A stretch of DNA of 64,000 nt from Polynucleobacter sp. MWH-S4W17 (GTDB lineage Bacteria; Pseudomonadota; Gammaproteobacteria; Burkholderiales; Burkholderiaceae), in assembly GCF_018687535.1 (NCBI RefSeq), contig NZ_CP061295.1, positions 372,001 to 436,000 of the forward strand, read 5' to 3'. This document shows positions 46,430 through 54,365 of the stretch, in pieces. The notes below the pieces were generated by a model. That model was not told where the DNA came from and did no database searches. It worked only from the letters and a program-made list of their open reading frames with translations. The position numbers and the translations under genes were made by a program. Each line of letters opens with the position of its first letter. Positions within the stretch are counted from its first letter, which is position 1.

Positions 46430-48925
46430 ATGGCTGAATCCCGTTCACGTTCCGTTACGCTGAATCCCGGCATGATGGGTTCTGGGGATGCAGTCGTGCA
46501 GGCTTTAAAAGTTCCGCCGCATTCTGTAGAGGCCGAGCAATCTTTGCTCGGCGGTCTACTGATCGATAACTCCTCTTGGGATAACCTGGGTGGAGTATTA
46601 AACGACAAAGATTTCTATCGCCCCGAACATGCTTTGATCTACAAAGCAATTGCTCGCTTGGTTGGCGACAATCATCCTGCTGACGTCATTACCGTTCATG
46701 ATGCAATTAAATCTGAGCAGGGTGGTGATTTGGTTGGTATTGATTACCTAAATTCATTGGCGCAAAACACTCCCAGTGCAGCGAATATTAAAGGCTATGC
46801 CGATATCGTTCGTGACCGCAGTATTTTGCGTCGCTTGATCGAAGTTTCAGACAGCATTGTTAATTCAGCATTCGTTCCTGAGGGGCGCACCGTAAGAACT
46901 TTGTTGGATGAGGCTGAATCACGCATTCTTCAGATTGGTGAAGAGGGTAGTCGCAAGGCCGACTATCTTGAGATTGAGCCTTTGCTCAAAGCTGTTGTTG
47001 CCCGTATTGATGAGCTTTATAACCGCCAAGGCGGTAGCGACATCACTGGTATTGCCACGGGCTTTATTGATTTAGATAAGCAAACTAGTGGCCTGCAAAA
47101 AGGCGACTTAGTGATTGTTGCGGGTCGTCCTTCTATGGGTAAGGCGCAACCACTGGATGCAAAAGTGAAAACGGTTGATGGCTGGAAGCTGATGGGTGAT
47201 CTGAAGTTTGGTGATCGTCTCGCCTCTGTCGATGGTCAGCATTCAATGGTCACCGGTATTTATCCGCAAGGCATGAAGCAGATATATAAAGTAACTTTTT
47301 CTGATGGTCGTCAAGCGGAGTGTTGTGACGAGCATTTATGGCGTGTGATGTATCGCGATTGGTCCGAGCCACGTATTATCAATACCACCCGATTAATGGA
47401 AATGCTGCAATGTGTTCGATATAAAAATAGATTGTGGATTGATCTGGTCTCAGGCGATTTCGGTCATTCGAATGCATTGCCAGTCCATCCGTGGGTTTTG
47501 GGTGCGTTGCTTGGAGATGGAACTTTAGCTCTATCTCACAGCTCGGTGATGTTTTCAACCAAGTCCCCTGAGCTTGTAGAGCGCATGAATTTACTTGCAA
47601 ACTACGAGATGGAGTTAGTTCACGCTAATGCTTATGACTGGAGATTAGTCTCAAAAGAAAGAATTGCTGCTAATGGCCAAAGAGCGGCCGTAAAGACAAA
47701 TTTTTTCAGGTCTGCATTGCAGGATATCGGTGTTCTTGGCTGCAGAAGTTTTGATAAACACATTCCAGCAACTTATCTTGAGGCGAACAAGAATTCTCGT
47801 CTTGCATTGTTCCAAGGTCTGATGGATACCGATGGTTGGATTGAGAAATGGGGCTCTATTCGCTTTTGTACAGCAAGCAAACAATTATCTGAAGATGTTG
47901 CAACTTTAGCCAGATCTTTGGGTGGTTTTTGCTCAATAGCGCATAAGCAGACAAGCTTCACCTACAAGGGTGAAAAGAAGCAAGGTCGCCTAAGTTATGT
48001 TTTAAATATGAGTTTTGGCCCCGGTTTTCAAGCGTTTACTCTGCCTGAAAAGACTGAAAGATTAAGAGCAAGTTGGGATCGCCAACGTAGACTTTCATTC
48101 AAGAGTATTGAGCCTTCCAGGATGTCGGAGGCGCAATGTATTTCAGTTAGCCACCCCCAAAGAACTTACGTAACGAATGATTATGTCGTCACTCACAACA
48201 CTGCATTTGCCTTAAATATTGCCGAGAACGTTGCCTTAGCAGAAGGTTTGCCTGTTGTGGTTTTCTCCATGGAGATGTCAGGCGAACAATTGGCTGCCCG
48301 TTTATTGGGTTCGGTGGGGCGCGTAGACCAAGGTCGTATGCGTACTGGTAAGTTGCAGGACGATGAGTGGCCGCGTGTCACTGATGCCATTGCACGTTTA
48401 AGTAATACCCAAATTTTGATTGATGAGACTGGTTCTTTATCCAGCTTAGAGTTGCGCGCACGCGCACGTCGTATCGCCAGAAACTTTGGCGGCACACTTG
48501 GCTTGGTGGTGATTGACTACTTACAGTTGATGAGTGGTTCTGGTTCTGAAAACCGCGCAACCGAGATTTCAGAAATCTCACGCTCACTCAAATCACTTGC
48601 AAAAGAATTGCAGTGCCCTGTAGTGGCGCTCTCTCAGTTAAACCGTGGTCTTGAGCAACGCCCTAATAAGCGTCCGATTATGTCTGACTTACGTGAGTCT
48701 GGTGCTATTGAGCAAGATGCCGACTTAATCATGTTCATCTATCGTGATGAGGTTTATCACCCAGACACTACGACCGACAAAGGTATGGCTGAGATCATCA
48801 TTGGTAAGCAACGTAACGGTCCGATTGGAACTGTGCGCTTAAGCTGGCAAGGTCCATATACTAAGTTTGATAACTTGGCGATGGGCTCTGTTGGTTATTC
48901 ATCTGGTGGTTATGAGCCTTTCTAA
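46430..48925 (+). CDS. dnaB: Replicative DNA helicase DnaB with in-frame intein
   Basis: The reading frame is 831 codons, while DnaB is usually 450-480. Exteins are residues 1-238 and 591-831 (479 together). The N-terminal domain starts PPHSVEAEQSLLGGLLID; the helicase P-loop AGRPSMGK is interrupted after Lys238, and TAFALNIAENVALAEG resumes after the insert. VVIDYLQLM is Walker B and QLNRGLEQRPNKRP a later DnaB motif. Splicing must occur for a working P-loop. It is the last gene of the rpsF operon and is followed by a terminator. Confidence 0.96.
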   Translation: MAESRSRSVTLNPGMMGSGDAVVQALKVPPHSVEAEQSLLGGLLIDNSSWDNLGGVLNDKDFYRPEHALIYKAIARLVGDNHPADVITVHDAIKSEQGGDLVGIDYLNSLAQNTPSAANIKGYADIVRDRSILRRLIEVSDSIVNSAFVPEGRTVRTLLDEAESRILQIGEEGSRKADYLEIEPLLKAVVARIDELYNRQGGSDITGIATGFIDLDKQTSGLQKGDLVIVAGRPSMGKAQPLDAKVKTVDGWKLMGDLKFGDRLASVDGQHSMVTGIYPQGMKQIYKVTFSDGRQAECCDEHLWRVMYRDWSEPRIINTTRLMEMLQCVRYKNRLWIDLVSGDFGHSNALPVHPWVLGALLGDGTLALSHSSVMFSTKSPELVERMNLLANYEMELVHANAYDWRLVSKERIAANGQRAAVKTNFFRSALQDIGVLGCRSFDKHIPATYLEANKNSRLALFQGLMDTDGWIEKWGSIRFCTASKQLSEDVATLARSLGGFCSIAHKQTSFTYKGEKKQGRLSYVLNMSFGPGFQAFTLPEKTERLRASWDRQRRLSFKSIEPSRMSEAQCISVSHPQRTYVTNDYVVTHNTAFALNIAENVALAEGLPVVVFSMEMSGEQLAARLLGSVGRVDQGRMRTGKLQDDEWPRVTDAIARLSNTQILIDETGSLSSLELRARARRIARNFGGTLGLVVIDYLQLMSGSGSENRATEISEISRSLKSLAKELQCPVVALSQLNRGLEQRPNKRPIMSDLRESGAIEQDADLIMFIYRDEVYHPDTTTDKGMAEIIIGKQRNGPIGTVRLSWQGPYTKFDNLAMGSVGYSSGGYEPF
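47144..48199 (+). mobile_element. Class 3-type intein with LAGLIDADG homing endonuclease inside DnaB
   Basis: The 352-residue insert starts with Ala instead of Cys or Ser and ends with His-Asn before Thr. Block B reads CDEHLW (His64, Trp66), block F has AQCISVSH (Cys332) and block G is VVTHN (Thr350, His351, Asn352). Trp, Cys and Thr at these blocks are the hallmark of class 3 inteins, in which the block F Cys starts splicing. LGALLGDG (119-126) and LFQGLMDTDG (222-231) are the two dodecapeptide motifs of a homing endonuclease, with acidic residues intact. The +1 extein residue is Thr. Confidence 0.9.
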
Positions 48926-48964
48926 TGCTGAAGAAGTAAAAAGAATACGGAATAATAGATAAAG

Positions 48965-48991
48965 AAAAGCCTCACAGTGTGAGGCTTTTTT
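48965..48991 (+). terminator. Intrinsic terminator after dnaB
   Basis: An 11-bp stem (AAAAGCCTCAC with GTGAGGCTTTT) encloses AGT and is followed by further T residues. It closes the rpsF-dnaB operon; its A-rich left arm may also serve the convergent small gene. Confidence 0.88.
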
Positions 48992-49035
48992 AATACAGAA
49001 AATTAGTCTGATCAAAACAGATTAAATAACTAACC

Positions 49036-49302
49036 TTATTTTCCGCCTTCACATTTTTTGATTGAGGCTGCTTTAGCCGCACCGTACAGTGGCTTGCCAT
49101 CTTTGCTAATTGCTTTAGCTTCACAGTCATTTGCTTGAGCTCCGCCCATGCATTTTTTAATGGAAGCCTCTTTAGCTGCGCCATAGAGGGGTTTGCCTTC
49201 TTTGCTCACTGCTTTGGCTTCGCAAGCCGCTTGGTCAGCAAAAGCAGAAGTAGGGAGTGCAAAACTAAACGCAATACTTAAAGCGATGATGATTTTTTTC
49301 AT
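49036..49302 (-). CDS. Small secreted protein with two near-identical Cys-paired repeats (PsiF-like)
   Basis: The 88-residue product has a signal peptide ending TSAFA and then two 33-residue repeats beginning at Cys27 and Cys60. Each reads CEAKA, a variable Val/Ile-Ser-Lys, GKPLYGAAK, ASIKKC and GG. Cys27/Cys51 and Cys60/Cys84 have equal spacing, so each repeat may form one disulfide in the periplasm. The repeat resembles the PsiF repeat (Cys, basic helix, KKC) but this is only a resemblance. GGAG precedes the ATG. It appears monocistronic. Confidence 0.75.
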   Translation of the reverse strand: MKKIIIALSIAFSFALPTSAFADQAACEAKAVSKEGKPLYGAAKEASIKKCMGGAQANDCEAKAISKDGKPLYGAAKAASIKKCEGGK

Positions 49303-49417
49303 AACATCTCCAATTATGAGTACTTCTTATCGTGGACTACTTAATTAAATACTGTAATCTAAATTAAGCCATTAGGAAACATGGGGAAAGTGCTATTAAC
49401 CCTAAAGAATGTCAATA

Positions 49418-49948
49418 TCAGGGCACCATACGACGTGCTTCAGTAAATTTAGCCGCCCAATAGGGTGCCGTAATGTAATCTAGGCGCACGGTTCCTCCAG
49501 CACTTGGGGCATGCACAAATCTGCCTTGACCAACATAGATTCCTGCATGGGAATATTTTTCACCGTTAGTGTTGAAGAACACTAAGTCTCCTGGAGCTGG
49601 TGGTTGACCTTCAATACTTACACCCTTAGTGCTGATCAATTGAATTGTGCGCGGTAGTTTGATCCCCGCCGCTTTGTTATAGACATAAACAATGAGGCCG
49701 CTACAGTCAAAACCGCCTTTGGGAGTATTACCACCATATCGATAAGGAACATCGACTAGACCTACCGCTGCAATAGAAATGTCCTCTGTTCCAACACTGG
49801 TGTCTTGCTTGAATTGAGAAACTTTTGCGGCGTTTGGCTTACCGCTGAATGTGCTGCATCCACTTAGGATGAGTAAGCAACAAATAAAAATGCCGCACCC
49901 CAGGAGAGTGCGGCATGAGAAAGATTGCTTAAAGTGCGTCAGCAGCAT
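49418..49948 (-). CDS. NlpC/P60 (C40) family lipoprotein peptidase
   Basis: From the ATG at 49948 the product has a long hydrophobic signal with the lipobox LILSGC (Cys31) and a C-terminal NlpC/P60 domain: DVPYRYGGNTPKGGFDCSGL contains the catalytic Cys, and KYSHAGIYVG the catalytic His. Such enzymes cut D-glutamyl-diaminopimelate bonds in peptidoglycan peptides. It overlaps the end of phoH by 20 bases. A GTG at 49975 would give a longer start. A terminator-like hairpin lies within its first codons. Confidence 0.87.
   Translation of the reverse strand: MLLTHFKQSFSCRTLLGCGIFICCLLILSGCSTFSGKPNAAKVSQFKQDTSVGTEDISIAAVGLVDVPYRYGGNTPKGGFDCSGLIVYVYNKAAGIKLPRTIQLISTKGVSIEGQPPAPGDLVFFNTNGEKYSHAGIYVGQGRFVHAPSAGGTVRLDYITAPYWAAKFTEARRMVP
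49884..49916 (-). terminator. Terminator-like hairpin inside the nlpC signal-peptide codons
   Basis: On the minus strand ATGCCGCAC (ending 49908) pairs with GTGCGGCAT around a nine-base loop and runs into TTTTTAT. It lies about 15 bases behind the phoH stop, where a phoH terminator is expected, but also inside the nlpC reading frame. Confidence 0.7.
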
Positions 49949-51590
49949 GATCCGCAAGACGTGAGCGCTCACCACGCGCCAATGTCACATGACCACCATG
50001 ACGCCAGCCTTTGAAGCGATCAACTACATAAGTCAAACCAGAAGAACCTTCTGTTAAGTAAGGTGTATCAATCTGGGCGATATTACCCAAGCAAATAATT
50101 TTGGTTCCAGGACCTGCACGAGTCACCAAAGTCTTCATTTGTTTAGGGGTGAGGTTTTGCGCTTCATCAATAATGACGAATTTACTCACAAAAGTTCTAC
50201 CACGCATAAAGTTCATACTCTTTACTTTAATGCGCGAACGAATTAACTCTTGAGTTGCGGCGCGACCCCATTCACCAGCGCCGCCATCTTCATTGCGCTG
50301 TAATACCTCGAGGTTATCGTCAAATGCACCCATCCAAGGTTGCATCTTTTCTTCTTCGGTGCCTGGAAGGAAGCCAATATCCTCACCCACAGGGACGGTG
50401 GCACGTGTAATGATGATCTCGTTATAGCGTTTGCTGTCGAGGACCTGCTCGAGGCCGGCAGCCAGTGCAAGCAAAGTTTTTCCGGTACCAGCCTGTCCCA
50501 ATAGGGTCACAAAGTCTACATCTGGGTTCATGAGTAAATTCATGGCAAAATTCTGCTCGCGGTTACGCGCAGTCACACTCCAAACATTATTTTTCTGATG
50601 AGAGAAGTCTCTGAGTGTTTGTAAGAGAGCGGTCTTCCCATTAATTTCTCTAACCTGTGCGTAGAAAGGCGTAGAGCCATCTGGATTTTCTTGATAGACA
50701 AACTGATTGACCAGCATGCTTTGTACGGATGGTCCGGTGACTCTATAGAACATGGTGCCAGATTTGGAGTCAGCCCAGCTTTCCATATCCTTGCCATGCT
50801 TAGGCCAGAAATCTGCATTCAGTTGCATGACTCCGGCATACATCAAGTCGCGATCTTCTAAAACTTGGTCATTGAAATAATCTTCAGCCGGTAACCCAAG
50901 TGCGCGTGCCTTGATGCGCATATTGATATCTTTGGATACCAATACCACTTCTTGACCCTTACGAGTTTTTTGTAGCTCGCTGACTACTGCCAAAATCAGG
51001 TTGTCACCTTTACCTTCGGGCAAACCCTCCGGTAATGCTTGCGTAGAGAATTTGGTTTGGAAGAAGAGGCGACCGGTGACATCTTGGTTGCCCAACTTGT
51101 TCAGGGGAATGCCCTCATCTAGAGTGCCGCTTGTTCCGGCAATCAGTTGGTCCAAGGATCTGCTGACAGTGCGGGCATTACGAGCTACCTCGGTCATGCC
51201 CTTCTTGTGGTTATCCAACTCTTCTAGAGTCGTCATCGGTAAATAAAGGTCGTGCTCTGAGAAGCGGAATAGGGAGCTTGGATCGTGCATCAATACGTTG
51301 GTATCGAGAACAAATAAGCTTGGTGGTCCAGTTCGAATCACGCGTTTAGGTTTTGCGGGTGTAGACGCCTTACTTTCGTTTCGCACATTAGAGGTGGGGC
51401 GATGATCCGCTTTGATCTTTTCGAGAGCTACTTCTGCAGCAGATAAATCTTCCTCTGCGTCATTAGTCCAATCAACGGCTTCCACTACCACCGGTTTTGC
51501 TAGAGCGGGTCGTTTCTTTAAGTCGGGAGTATCTTTGCGACTGAGTTTGACTTGATCAGCAATTTGAGTGGGGATTGGGGGCAGTGGCAT
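49929..51590 (-). CDS. PIN-domain and PhoH-like ATPase protein (PhoH2/YlaK type)
   Basis: The 553-residue protein has an N-terminal disordered stretch, a PIN nuclease domain (from about residue 93: FVLDTNVLMHDPSSLF, with a later acidic VSKDINMRIKA segment) and a C-terminal PhoH ATPase domain with Walker A LLGQAGTGKTLLALAAG and Walker B KFVIIDEAQNLTP. The fusion is the PhoH2 family, which unwinds and cleaves RNA. It may act in RNA quality control. A terminator lies directly before its Shine-Dalgarno. Confidence 0.9.
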   Translation of the reverse strand: MPLPPIPTQIADQVKLSRKDTPDLKKRPALAKPVVVEAVDWTNDAEEDLSAAEVALEKIKADHRPTSNVRNESKASTPAKPKRVIRTGPPSLFVLDTNVLMHDPSSLFRFSEHDLYLPMTTLEELDNHKKGMTEVARNARTVSRSLDQLIAGTSGTLDEGIPLNKLGNQDVTGRLFFQTKFSTQALPEGLPEGKGDNLILAVVSELQKTRKGQEVVLVSKDINMRIKARALGLPAEDYFNDQVLEDRDLMYAGVMQLNADFWPKHGKDMESWADSKSGTMFYRVTGPSVQSMLVNQFVYQENPDGSTPFYAQVREINGKTALLQTLRDFSHQKNNVWSVTARNREQNFAMNLLMNPDVDFVTLLGQAGTGKTLLALAAGLEQVLDSKRYNEIIITRATVPVGEDIGFLPGTEEEKMQPWMGAFDDNLEVLQRNEDGGAGEWGRAATQELIRSRIKVKSMNFMRGRTFVSKFVIIDEAQNLTPKQMKTLVTRAGPGTKIICLGNIAQIDTPYLTEGSSGLTYVVDRFKGWRHGGHVTLARGERSRLADHAADAL

Positions 51591-51600
51591 GGACTCTCCT

Positions 51601-51637
51601 AAAAGAAAAAACCGCCAAGCGGAGTGCGTTGACGGTT
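51601..51637 (-). terminator. Intrinsic terminator directly upstream of the phoH ribosome-binding site
   Basis: On the minus strand AAACCGTCAA pairs with TTGGCGGTTT (one G-U) around a ten-base loop and is followed by TTTTTTCTTTT. AGGAG (51594-51598) and the phoH ATG follow at once, leaving no room for another promoter. It is either an attenuator of phoH or the end of a small RNA. Confidence 0.8.
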
Positions 51638-51761
51638 TATTACGAAACTAGTTGCAGTGATACTTGAAAAACGGAGGGGGTTGCTCCCCGTACCTGATCT
51701 GAGATATTCAGGTTTCTGAATCAAACGGATTGTCAGACTTTCCCGTCGTTTACGGTGCATA
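51601..51761 (-). ncRNA. Candidate structured leader or small RNA upstream of phoH
   Basis: Minus-strand TTGCAA (51790-51795) and TAAAGT (51768-51773), 16 bases apart, are a possible promoter; the spacer is itself an inverted repeat, CCCCAAA with TTTGGGG. The RNA to the terminator would be about 160 bases. It holds two mutually exclusive stems that share CTGA bases: 51706-51711 with 51716-51721, and 51692-51697 with 51708-51713, plus a GGGG/CCCC hairpin. I recognise no known riboswitch class. Confidence 0.45.
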
Positions 51762-51822
51762 TGAATCACTTTACCCCAAATTTTGGGGTTTGCAAGCACC
51801 TCTGATCAAATTATTGTAAAAA

Positions 51823-52290
51823 TTATTTAGTGGCTTGGGCAGCTTGTAATACCTCTGTCACATGACCGGGAACCTTCAGGCCGCGCCACTCTTTTGCTAG
51901 CTTGCCAGTAGAGTCAAATAGGAAGGTGCTGCGCTCAACGCCACGGACTTGTTTGCCATACATATTCTTCATCTTCATAACTCCAAAGATCTGGCAAAGT
52001 TTTTCTTCCGTGTCAGCAACTAGCTCAAACGGGAGCTCTAGTTTGCTGCGGAAATTGTCATGTGACTTAAGGCTATCTCGTGAAACACCTACTACCAGAG
52101 TATTGGCTTTGGTAAATGCTTCAATGTTGTCTCTAAATTCTCCAGACTCAGCAGTGCAGCCCGGCGTCATATCTTTAGGGTAGAAGTAGAGCACCAGTTT
52201 TTTGCCTTTTGTAGAATCTGGTGAAAACGTCAATCCAGAAGTTGCTGGAATCGCACACTGCGGCATGGGTTTACCGATAGCTACTGTCAT
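51823..52290 (-). CDS. bcp: Thioredoxin-dependent peroxiredoxin (Bcp/PrxQ family)
   Basis: The 155-residue protein has the peroxidatic Cys in YPKDMTPGCTAESGEFRD and the conserved Arg in VRGVERSTFLFD. It reduces peroxides and lipid hydroperoxides. The resolving Cys usually found five residues after the peroxidatic one is Gly here, so it may work as an atypical or 1-Cys form; other Cys are at residue 11 and in KLCQIFG. It follows arnD by 41 bases on the same strand. Confidence 0.9.
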   Translation of the reverse strand: MTVAIGKPMPQCAIPATSGLTFSPDSTKGKKLVLYFYPKDMTPGCTAESGEFRDNIEAFTKANTLVVGVSRDSLKSHDNFRSKLELPFELVADTEEKLCQIFGVMKMKNMYGKQVRGVERSTFLFDSTGKLAKEWRGLKVPGHVTEVLQAAQATK

Positions 52291-52331
52291 GATGATCCTT
52301 CGTTGGTTGTCTCTAATGCTGATTAAATTAA

Positions 52332-53249
52332 TTAGTTATTTTGAATGATTAAATCACCGCTACGATTGGGTATTTCACCCCAGGTCAGCGGTAGTACAGC
52401 TATTTTATCGAGTTGCTTGGTGGCTTCCCAGGATTTATGAAGCTCGCCCATAGTGACGAGCTCATGACCTTGATTTAGCCATCCAGCTAGCAGCTGCTCG
52501 AACGCAGGCAATAGCTTTTGCCCCTCTAGTTCAGCGTGCAATGTGAATACTTGGTCATTTGGATTGCTTTGAGTGATTTCTAGTAACTTTTTTACTGCGC
52601 CAAATTCATCAGCGCCATCGATGCCAATAAGTTCATCAAAGGTGGGGAGTGTGGTTGGGTACTGAACATGCTTTGCTTTTCCTGAAGGAAGTGCAAGGCG
52701 ATAGGGCATGAGATTGGGTTCAGCTCTGCCATCAGAGGAATAGGCAATGCCCCATTGATCGAGTTGCTCAAAGGCGGCGGCGTTCATTTGCCATCCTGCA
52801 GCACCATAGGTCACTGGTGCATGACCAAAAATTTCTATAAAACGATCCCAGCTTTTTTGCATCATCGCTTTTGTCCAGGATGCATCTTGATTACGAACTG
52901 CATCTTGCCAGGCAACGTGATCCCACGTATGAATGCCCGTCTCATGACCTGCTTTATCAATGGCGCGCATTTCTGCGGCAGCTTTCTTGCCAATATCCGG
53001 TCCAGGAATGAGGACGCCATAGAGTAAGGTCCTAATCCCATAGTGCTCCACTACAGAGGTACGGCTAACTTTTTTCAGAAAGCCTGGGCGAAAGACGCGC
53101 TTTAAGGCCCAGCCGGTGTGGTCAGGCCCAAGACTAAATAGAAAGGTGGCTTTCAGGCCAAAACGCTCAAGAGTACGAGCTAGATTCGGTACACCTTCTT
53201 TGGTGCCGCGTAAGGTATCTACATCAACCTTGAGAGCTATCTTTGCCAT
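52332..53249 (-). CDS. arnD: 4-deoxy-4-formamido-L-arabinose-phosphoundecaprenol deformylase ArnD
   Basis: The 305-residue protein starts MAKIALKVDVDTLRGTKEGV, the ArnD form of the polysaccharide deacetylase (NodB) fold, with the metal-binding Asp in VDVDT and His in GHETGIHTWDHVAW. It removes the formyl group from undecaprenyl phosphate-Ara4FN, making the step irreversible. It is the last arn gene before bcp. Confidence 0.93.
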   Translation of the reverse strand: MAKIALKVDVDTLRGTKEGVPNLARTLERFGLKATFLFSLGPDHTGWALKRVFRPGFLKKVSRTSVVEHYGIRTLLYGVLIPGPDIGKKAAAEMRAIDKAGHETGIHTWDHVAWQDAVRNQDASWTKAMMQKSWDRFIEIFGHAPVTYGAAGWQMNAAAFEQLDQWGIAYSSDGRAEPNLMPYRLALPSGKAKHVQYPTTLPTFDELIGIDGADEFGAVKKLLEITQSNPNDQVFTLHAELEGQKLLPAFEQLLAGWLNQGHELVTMGELHKSWEATKQLDKIAVLPLTWGEIPNRSGDLIIQNN

Positions 53250-53271
53250 GTACCTTTGAGTTTACTTTTGC

Positions 53272-54318
53272 TTATTCTTTGTCGACTAGGTGACGTGCTT
53301 TTTCTACGTCTCCACGATAGGCTTCAAAAATGTTCTTGAGCGCATCAGTCATCGTAGTGGTTGGCTTCCAACCCAATTCGCTCATCGTATTGTCAATTGC
53401 TGGAACACGATTTTGAACATCTTGATAGCCTTCACCGTAGTAAGCACCCGAAGTAGTTTCTACAATCTTCACTTCATTCGCATTCTTTGCGTACTCAGGA
53501 ATGCTGCGAGCAATTTCTAACATTTGATTGGCTAGCTCACGAATAGAGTGATTGTTCTTTGGATTACCGATGTTATAAATCTTGCCATTAGCAATACCAT
53601 CTTTGTTATCGATAATATGCATCAAAGCATCGATACCATCATCAATATAAGTAAAGGCACGTTTCTGTGCGCCACCATCAACAACGTTGATGGATTCGCC
53701 GCGAACGATATGACCTAAGAACTGAGTCACAACGCGGGATGAGCCTTCTTTTGGTGTGTAGATGCTATCTAGACCAGGGCCAATCCAGTTAAATGGGCGG
53801 AAGAGAGTAAAGCGCAAGCCTTCCATGCCATAACCCCAGATCACGCGATCCATCAATTGTTTGGAACAAGCGTAGATCCAGCGCGGCTTGTTAATTGGGC
53901 CATAAACCATATTCGATTTGGTAGGATCAAATTCACCATCCTCACACATTCCATACACTTCAGAAGTTGATGGGAATACCAAATGCTTTTTGTATTTGAC
54001 TGCAGAGCGTACGATCGGTAAGTTGGCTTCAAAGTCGAGTTCAAATACTTTGAGTGGTTGTTGTACATAAGTTGCAGGCGTTGCAATCGCCACTAAAGGC
54101 AAGATGACGTCGCATTTGCGAATGTGATATTCAACCCATTCTTTATTGATGGTGATGTCACCTTCAAAGAAATGCATGCGTGGATGATTGATTAAATCAC
54201 CAAGGCGATCGTTTTGCATATCCATGCCGTAGACATCCCAGTCGGTTGTCTCGAGAATGCGCTTGGAAAGGTGGTGACCAATAAAGCCGTTAACACCAAG
54301 AATGAGTACTTTTTTCAT
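53272..54318 (-). CDS. arnA: UDP-glucuronic acid decarboxylase, ArnA C-terminal domain as separate protein
   Basis: The 348-residue SDR protein has VLILGVNGFIGHHLSKRI, the Ser-Thr-Ser of FPSTSEVYG and the catalytic Tyr-Lys in WIYACSKQLMDR. FNWIGPGLDSIYTPKEGSSR matches the ArnA dehydrogenase domain. It oxidises and decarboxylates UDP-GlcA to UDP-Ara4O. In Escherichia this is the C-terminal half of bifunctional ArnA; here it is a free-standing gene 47 bases after the formyltransferase gene. Confidence 0.92.
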   Translation of the reverse strand: MKKVLILGVNGFIGHHLSKRILETTDWDVYGMDMQNDRLGDLINHPRMHFFEGDITINKEWVEYHIRKCDVILPLVAIATPATYVQQPLKVFELDFEANLPIVRSAVKYKKHLVFPSTSEVYGMCEDGEFDPTKSNMVYGPINKPRWIYACSKQLMDRVIWGYGMEGLRFTLFRPFNWIGPGLDSIYTPKEGSSRVVTQFLGHIVRGESINVVDGGAQKRAFTYIDDGIDALMHIIDNKDGIANGKIYNIGNPKNNHSIRELANQMLEIARSIPEYAKNANEVKIVETTSGAYYGEGYQDVQNRVPAIDNTMSELGWKPTTTMTDALKNIFEAYRGDVEKARHLVDKE

Positions 54319-54365
54319 CTTTACTGCCTCGTTTTAATCTAATTTGCTATTGCTAAATTTTCTAC

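Noticed and set aside
47144..48199. Reading the dnaB insert as an insertion sequence or a disrupted pseudogene
   Set aside because: The frame stays open through the insert, the exteins join precisely at GK-T, and all intein blocks are present.
51599..51799. 66-codon minus-strand frame upstream of phoH
   Set aside because: It runs into the terminator poly-T (ending in Phe-Phe-Phe) and covers the hairpins; it looks like a shadow of the structured leader.
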